From the NCBI GenBank assembly GCA_016801885.1, contig CM028903.1, positions 15,206,535 to 15,270,534 on the forward strand: a stretch of DNA of 64,000 nt, given 5' to 3'. Below the pieces are notes generated by a model. The model saw nothing but the letters and a program-made list of their open reading frames with translations, was not told the origin of the DNA and searched no databases. Shown here piece after piece: positions 58,995 to 64,000 of the stretch; position 1 is the first letter of the stretch; each line of letters starts with the position of its first letter. Position numbers and translations under genes: made by a program. The DNA comes from Toxotes chatareus (Eukaryota; Chordata; Actinopteri; Toxotidae).

Positions 58995-60450
58995 TGGATA
59001 CAGTGGAAGTTGAGTGTCTGTGTGTGTGCTTGTGTATGTATGTGCATAGCTAGTCACAGTCAACCTGTGGCAATGTGTTGTCAAAAAGAAAAAAAAAAAG
59101 CGTAATAAATTTTTTATTCTAAATGTCTTGCGTGTAAAATGCATTTCACCTGCCCCTCAATTCCACCTTCGCATTCTTGTTATTCTTTTTGACGGTTTAC
59201 TTTTCAAAGTGTCCTGACCAGGAAAATCACTGCATTTTTTTTTTTTCTTTTTTTGGTTATGAAAACAACAACTACATCCTAAGCAGCACAAGCATACATA
59301 GTGTCAGGATGTTAAACCACTGCAAAACCTGGTATAGAATCTAGATGAATTACAATCATACTAATGTCATATTAATGTCAGTTTCCTTTAAAAAAGTGGT
59401 CAAATGCCTGAAGTGTATTTTTCCCTAATGCTTCCCTCCCTCTTCCATTATCAAATCCACCAGAAAAAAAAACAGATCAGTCTGCTCCCAAGAAGCTATT
59501 TGAAGAGTAAGCTGTATTTCTACTAGTTGACTTTTATAGATGAATGTCTGCTCCGTTTATTAGAGTTATATTTTAATCTATGACTCAGATGGCTACTTGA
59601 TATTTTACAAGCCTTTCATTAGCCAGCATTATATTTCTCAGTTATATAGTTTGTTGTTTTACTAACTGAGTCTTAAAAAGAAGAAAGAAGTGTACTGATA
59701 TGTATAATAAATCTCTCTGTTTTATAAATCTGTCTGGGCCTTCATCTATCCCATATTTTATGCATGTTTTTGCCACGTCCTGAAGTGATCCTACTGGCTA
59801 TATATTTTTTAATCATTTTACCTCAGGCAAGATCATTTTAATCAATCCATAAGTTCTATGCACTTTGTTAAGCAGGCTACAACACACTACTTTGCTGTTG
59901 CCTTATTTGCTGCCTTATTTTCATGTTTCTTTTTGTTTTATACTTTTAATAGAGAAACAGTGGAAACTTAACTTCTCCTTTCTCCCTCCTCCTCTCCATT
60001 CTCTCGTGCTGTATTTTGTCTTTTCACTGCTTACACCTTCTTTTCTTTCTCTTTTCTAAACTCAGTGCTTTCCCTGTCACATTTCTGACCGCCTTTCCTT
60101 CACTGCCGCAGGTCCATTTTCCACTGTGTATCTCTCTGTCACTTCCATCACTCTATCACCAGACCCTTTCCATTTCTGTAATGTATCTCAGCCACTTTCA
60201 TTCTTGACCTCAACCCCTTCTAAACTCACTGCCTCTCTTTTCATTTCGTCTCTCTCTCCCTTGTTCATTTTTTTTCTAATTCCTTATCTCACTGTCTTTC
60301 TGCCTTTTTCTTTCTTATTTACCTCCAAATAACTGAAGCTTTAGCTGCTTTTGTTGAGCCATGAACCTTCTCTGGTGTCTAATTAATAGAGTCCTGCTAT
60401 GTGACCAGATTTAACCAGTCCCTTGTCCCTTGATTGTACTTGGTGGCGCG
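58995..60450. other. non-coding, pyrimidine-rich block at 59930-60330
   Basis: AT-rich DNA with A and T runs near 59088 and 59236, then about 400 bp of C/T-biased plus strand rich in CTTTC, CTCTC and TTTTC words. The Phe/Leu/Ser-rich frames here (59865-60332) are compositional artefacts. Confidence 0.65.
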
Positions 60451-60451
60451 T

Positions 60452-60452
<1 letters not shown>

Positions 60453-60486
<34 letters not shown>
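60453..60486. repeat. (CA)n microsatellite
   Basis: Seventeen CA units, preceded by GGCGCGTG so that the alternating tract extends a little further left. Confidence 0.96.
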
Positions 60487-60488
<2 letters not shown>

Positions 60489-60489
60489 C

Positions 60490-62250
60490 TGTCCTCTTCT
60501 ATGCAATGCTGTCCATTTCGTGGAATCAGAGTGCAGCGTATTCCCTGGTACTGATAATGATCTGAAATGTTAAAATACAAAATTGCTTCCAACAATTTGT
60601 GACTTTATGAAAGTAGCAATCACACCCACCTCACACAGAAAATGGCCAGACGTGTGGAGGTGAGAATAAAAGCAGTGTTTGAACATCTCTCACAAGCTCT
60701 TTTTCTTAGTTTTTGCAACTAATTCTGTCACTTTGTATATATGTTATATATGTGTATTCTATGGATGCCTTCCAGGACAGTGTCTGATACTGTGTGCCAT
60801 TATCCTCCTGCTTAAATAATCACTGTGTCTTGAAAACCTCTATGACAACTGACCTTTCACCCTGTCTTTGACAGCGAATGTCCTCCCATAAAAAAACAGA
60901 CTCTATCTTATTTAGTTATGCTACCTCTAGCGATCATGTGAGGCAGTGTCGGTCTTTTCTGCAAATACTTCAAAATGGCATGTTTATGGCCAAAGCCCTC
61001 TAGTGGTCATAGGAAGTCTGTACTAGGAGGAGGTAAGGGTGGACAGATGGGTCAACAAAACATTAGACTTTAACACAGGGGACCACTTTTCATTTTGTGT
61101 TTCGTGTGTGTCACTGGACAGTGTCAAAGCACATGTAGTACTGGTGAAATGATCGCCTGTTAGGTCCAGGGGAGCTAATAACCACTGAGCCTTAGTGTAT
61201 CTTCAAACAGACAAGATGAATTTTTGAGAATAAAGTCAATGGAAATACGCAACAGGGCATGGATTCGCCTGGGGTGGCACAACTCAATGGTACGGGCATG
61301 TCCACACAAGTTCTTTCAAACTGAGCAAAAAATTTGTGAATATTAATTTATGAGTCTGCTTCATAAATGTACAGTGATGATAGGCGGAATGAGAGAGAAT
61401 TGGGGGAAATAATTGGAGTTCATAATGAATTCTGTGCACAGTCAGAAGCTAAGCTGCCACACACACATAAACCCCAATACTCATAATGCTCATAGGTGAA
61501 TTAACATGTTCACAAAGTCCAATGGGTAAAACAAGGTAAAAATCTGCTTTGCTTTCTGTCTGACCACGTCTTTATGACTTCACCAGCTACCAAAAGGCTA
61601 CAACCTTTACTGGCTTGGTTGCCAATAACAAGAAAAGACATGTGCATGCCTGAACCCTGGAGAGTCCGACTCACCCCCCATAGTCGCTGCACTCGTATCC
61701 TGCACCACCACTCACACTCACAGTGTGGCTGAGGCTGGCCTGGTTATTGTCTTGTGTTTCCAACCACGTGCTAAGCTTGGCATCGGCTTCAGTCCATCCA
61801 GGCCAACAAATAGACACAGAAAGAAATTAAACCAAAATACCTCGGGGACAAGGGTCATCACTTATCATTCACCGTGGTCTCCACAAAAATATTACCAGCC
61901 ATCAGCAGCAAGATGGTCTCTCTCTCTTCTTTCTCCACCCTTGGCGTATGCCCTCTTACACGCTCACACCACACAAGACCTGCCTTCTTGACATTTGGCA
62001 ACCGATCAATAAGACAATGACAGTGAGATGGCATTGTGATGGTTAAAATAGCTGACTGCAGCACGAACACATTTTCACACAGGGTTTTCTGAAATCCCAA
62101 AAAGACCATATGCTTTTATAGCAGACTTCTGAAAGTTATCAATTCAAAATTGTATTTATAAACAATTCTCATATCCTATTTTATTTATGTTTCAGCAATA
62201 GCCCAAGGACAGGGTTCAAGATTGTCAAAATATCTGCAATAATGATGTAA
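60490..62250. other. non-coding sequence, no gene seen
   Basis: Unique-looking DNA. Frames are at most 88 codons and unrecognised. A short balanced patch at 61995-62070 looks enhancer-like but is too small to call. Confidence 0.6.
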
Positions 62251-62255
62251 TCTAT

Positions 62256-62632
62256 CCATCCATTTTCAGCATTTTATTTGGGGTCTGGCTGCGGTGGCAG
62301 CAGGTCGACCCAGCTGTCCATCTCCCCAGCAACATTTTCCAGCTCACTGTGGGGGACCCCGTGATGTTCCTAGGCCAGATGAGATATAAACTCTCTCCAG
62401 CGTGTTCTGGGTCTGCCCCTTGGCCTCCTGCCAGTTGGACGTGTTCGGAAGATCTCTAAAGGAAGGAGCCCAGGAGGCATATCAGGTAAATGGGATGCCC
62501 AAACCACCTCAAATGGCTCCTTTTGACACAAAGGATCAGCGGCTCAACTCCAAGCTCCCCCCTGATGTCAAGGCTCCAAACCCTATCTCTAAGGGTGAGC
62601 TCTGCCACCCTGTGTGGTAGTCATTAGAGTTG
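62256..62632 (-). mobile_element. Rex3/RTE-like LINE 3' end
   Basis: Read on the minus strand, the complement of 62285-62425 translates in pieces to the typical C-terminus of RTE/Rex3-type LINE proteins: RGRPRTRWRE, then ISHLA, an interruption by a stop, then ELENVAGE and LLPPQPDP. The element ends in a short ATGG tail (complement of ATCCATCCAT at 62256-62265). Upstream coding sequence (complement of 62430-62632) keeps the AGLTLRDRV-type region before 5' truncation. Stops and frameshifts show it is inactive. It is the same family and orientation as the fragment at 57170-57610. Confidence 0.82.
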
Positions 62633-62639
62633 CCTTAGT

Positions 62640-64000
62640 TGGACTTGTTTTCACTGGTGAAAAATCTTATTAAAAAATCTAAGAGCTAACAGGAACAAAA
62701 GTTGCCTGGTTTGCATAAATACACTTGCATAAACACGCACACACACATACATAACCTGTACAGAACTAACTATGCTTGGTATGTCAGGAGAATTTGTGGC
62801 TTCAGTGGTTTCCATTAGGAGCTGATAAGATTGGAAATGAATACAGTATCATTTTAATTTCACAAACCTACAACTGTACTTTGATTTGCATTCACCCGCT
62901 GTCTGTTCTCACTGATGTCTACTTTGAACTGGAGATTTATGTTGTTTTAATTTGGTTTCATGATTGGAATAAACATGTGTGGGTAAGACTGTATTACACA
63001 CACACAAATGCAATCTAACACAGACACACATGTACCAAGCAGAGACATATAGTCTTTATGCATAAGCATCTACTGTGTCAAAGGCCAAAGTGATTTTAAA
63101 ATGAGTTTTTTTTTTTTACTGCAACAAATTGAAAGTCACCAGCAAGAGGCATTATGTTCATGAATGTCTGAGCATGTGTGTGTGTGTGCTAGGGACAGAC
63201 TGTGCCTTTGTATTTGTGTGTGCACCTTTGTGTTTGTGTGAGAGCCTTTTTATTTTTTTTCTCGTAGTGATATCAATCAAAAGTCAATGTGTCAACTTCA
63301 AAATGAATCAAAATGATTATAATCTGTCTTTCCATCTCTCTTTCACACACTCTCTCTGGTGGACATGATCTATGTTTTCAGTGAGCTGCCATTTGTTACA
63401 GCACAATAGTCACATTAAACATTTTGAAATTTGTGATGCAACAGCAGGAAAGCAAATAAGTGGTGGGGAGAGAGCAATTTCACAACACAACTCAAGCAAT
63501 GTGATGAACAGCGGTGAAAGAAATGGCATTTTATGAAATATACATGTAGAAATAGGCAGAGGGGGATACTATCTACCACATCATTATTCATCTACCACAT
63601 CCTGTTTTCTCTGAAAGAAACTTCCATTTAACCCATAGACTTTTCCCTTCAAATTTAACTTGGCCATCCATTTTAAAATACCTTCATACAATAGACTGTG
63701 CAACACCCAGGGAGTGTAACCCATCTTCCTATCTCCTCCCTTTTCCTCCCCTTTGCTCCTCTGTTCCCATGTGTCATTGCCCACTTCACCTGTGAGTCCT
63801 TAATTAAACCTACTTCACACAGCAGCACATTCTTGGGGAGAGACAAGCAGAGGTTTGAGAGAGATGTGTTAAGGACACATGGAAGAGAGGAACAGGGAGG
63901 GAGTAAAGGAAATGAAACACAATGGGGAAAAAAGGACGGTGTACAGAGAGTAAGAAGGAGGCAAAGAAAATGAATAAGAACATAAACAAGTCTCCCACCT
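62640..64000. other. non-coding sequence, no gene seen
   Basis: Unique-looking DNA with GT-rich scatter (63174-63245), a T run (about 63107-63117) and a purine-rich end (63836-63985). Frames are at most 91 codons and unrecognised. Confidence 0.6.

Noticed and set aside
59865..60332. Overlapping Phe/Leu/Ser-rich frames
   Set aside because: They are translations of a pyrimidine-rich block.

Overview
This window looks like vertebrate nuclear DNA, most likely from a ray-finned (teleost) fish. It is dense in (AC)n/(GT)n microsatellites and AT-leaning unique sequence. It also carries relics of fish-type interspersed repeats: a CR1/L2/Rex1-like LINE, two Rex3/RTE-like LINE tails and two copies of a tRNA-headed SINE-like element. 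I found no host protein-coding gene, tRNA, rRNA, CRISPR array, bacterial-style operon or virus. The open frames are short (218 codons at most). Most are low-complexity peptides from CA/GT or CT/GA tracts, or lie antisense to repeats. The window is best read as a gene desert or part of a very large intron.

Layout. 1-12 kb is mostly unique sequence with a 73-bp AC tract (3.7 kb), a purine-rich block (6.4-6.8 kb), a small microsatellite cluster (8.1-8.9 kb) and two stretches that resemble conserved non-coding elements (9.55-9.75 and 10.37-10.52 kb). Around 12.2-12.8 kb two matches to the RFX X-box consensus flank an 84-bp GT tract. 13.6-14.35 kb looks like old interspersed repeat. 15-29 kb is unique sequence with scattered microsatellites and a few CNE-like patches. 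At 29.73-29.82 kb there is a nested foldback (MITE-like) structure, followed at 30.3 kb by the longest GT tract. 31-46 kb is mostly unremarkable, with a degraded SINE-like copy at 35.3 kb. The LINE relic with a reverse transcriptase active-site motif lies at 46.67-47.6 kb. A CNE-like block (49.4 kb) and a second SINE-like copy (49.92 kb) follow. 53.7-54.24 kb is an unrecognised block. 55-58 kb holds a repeat-like segment, a Rex3-like tail and three perfect inverted repeats. 58.1-59.0 kb is CNE-like. A pyrimidine-rich block (59.9-60.3 kb) and a second Rex3-like tail (62.25-62.63 kb) close the window.

There are no genes to assemble into a pathway. The signals most worth checking are (i) the pair of RFX-consensus palindromes 403 bp apart, (ii) a set of short perfect inverted repeats with 0-26 nt spacers that are too long for chance and fit replication template switching or foldback elements, and (iii) the SINE-like copies, whose family appears to share its ATGG-rich tail with the Rex3/RTE-like LINE. 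Repeat-family and CNE calls rest on pattern recognition; no alignment was run. No previously undescribed gene system is visible.
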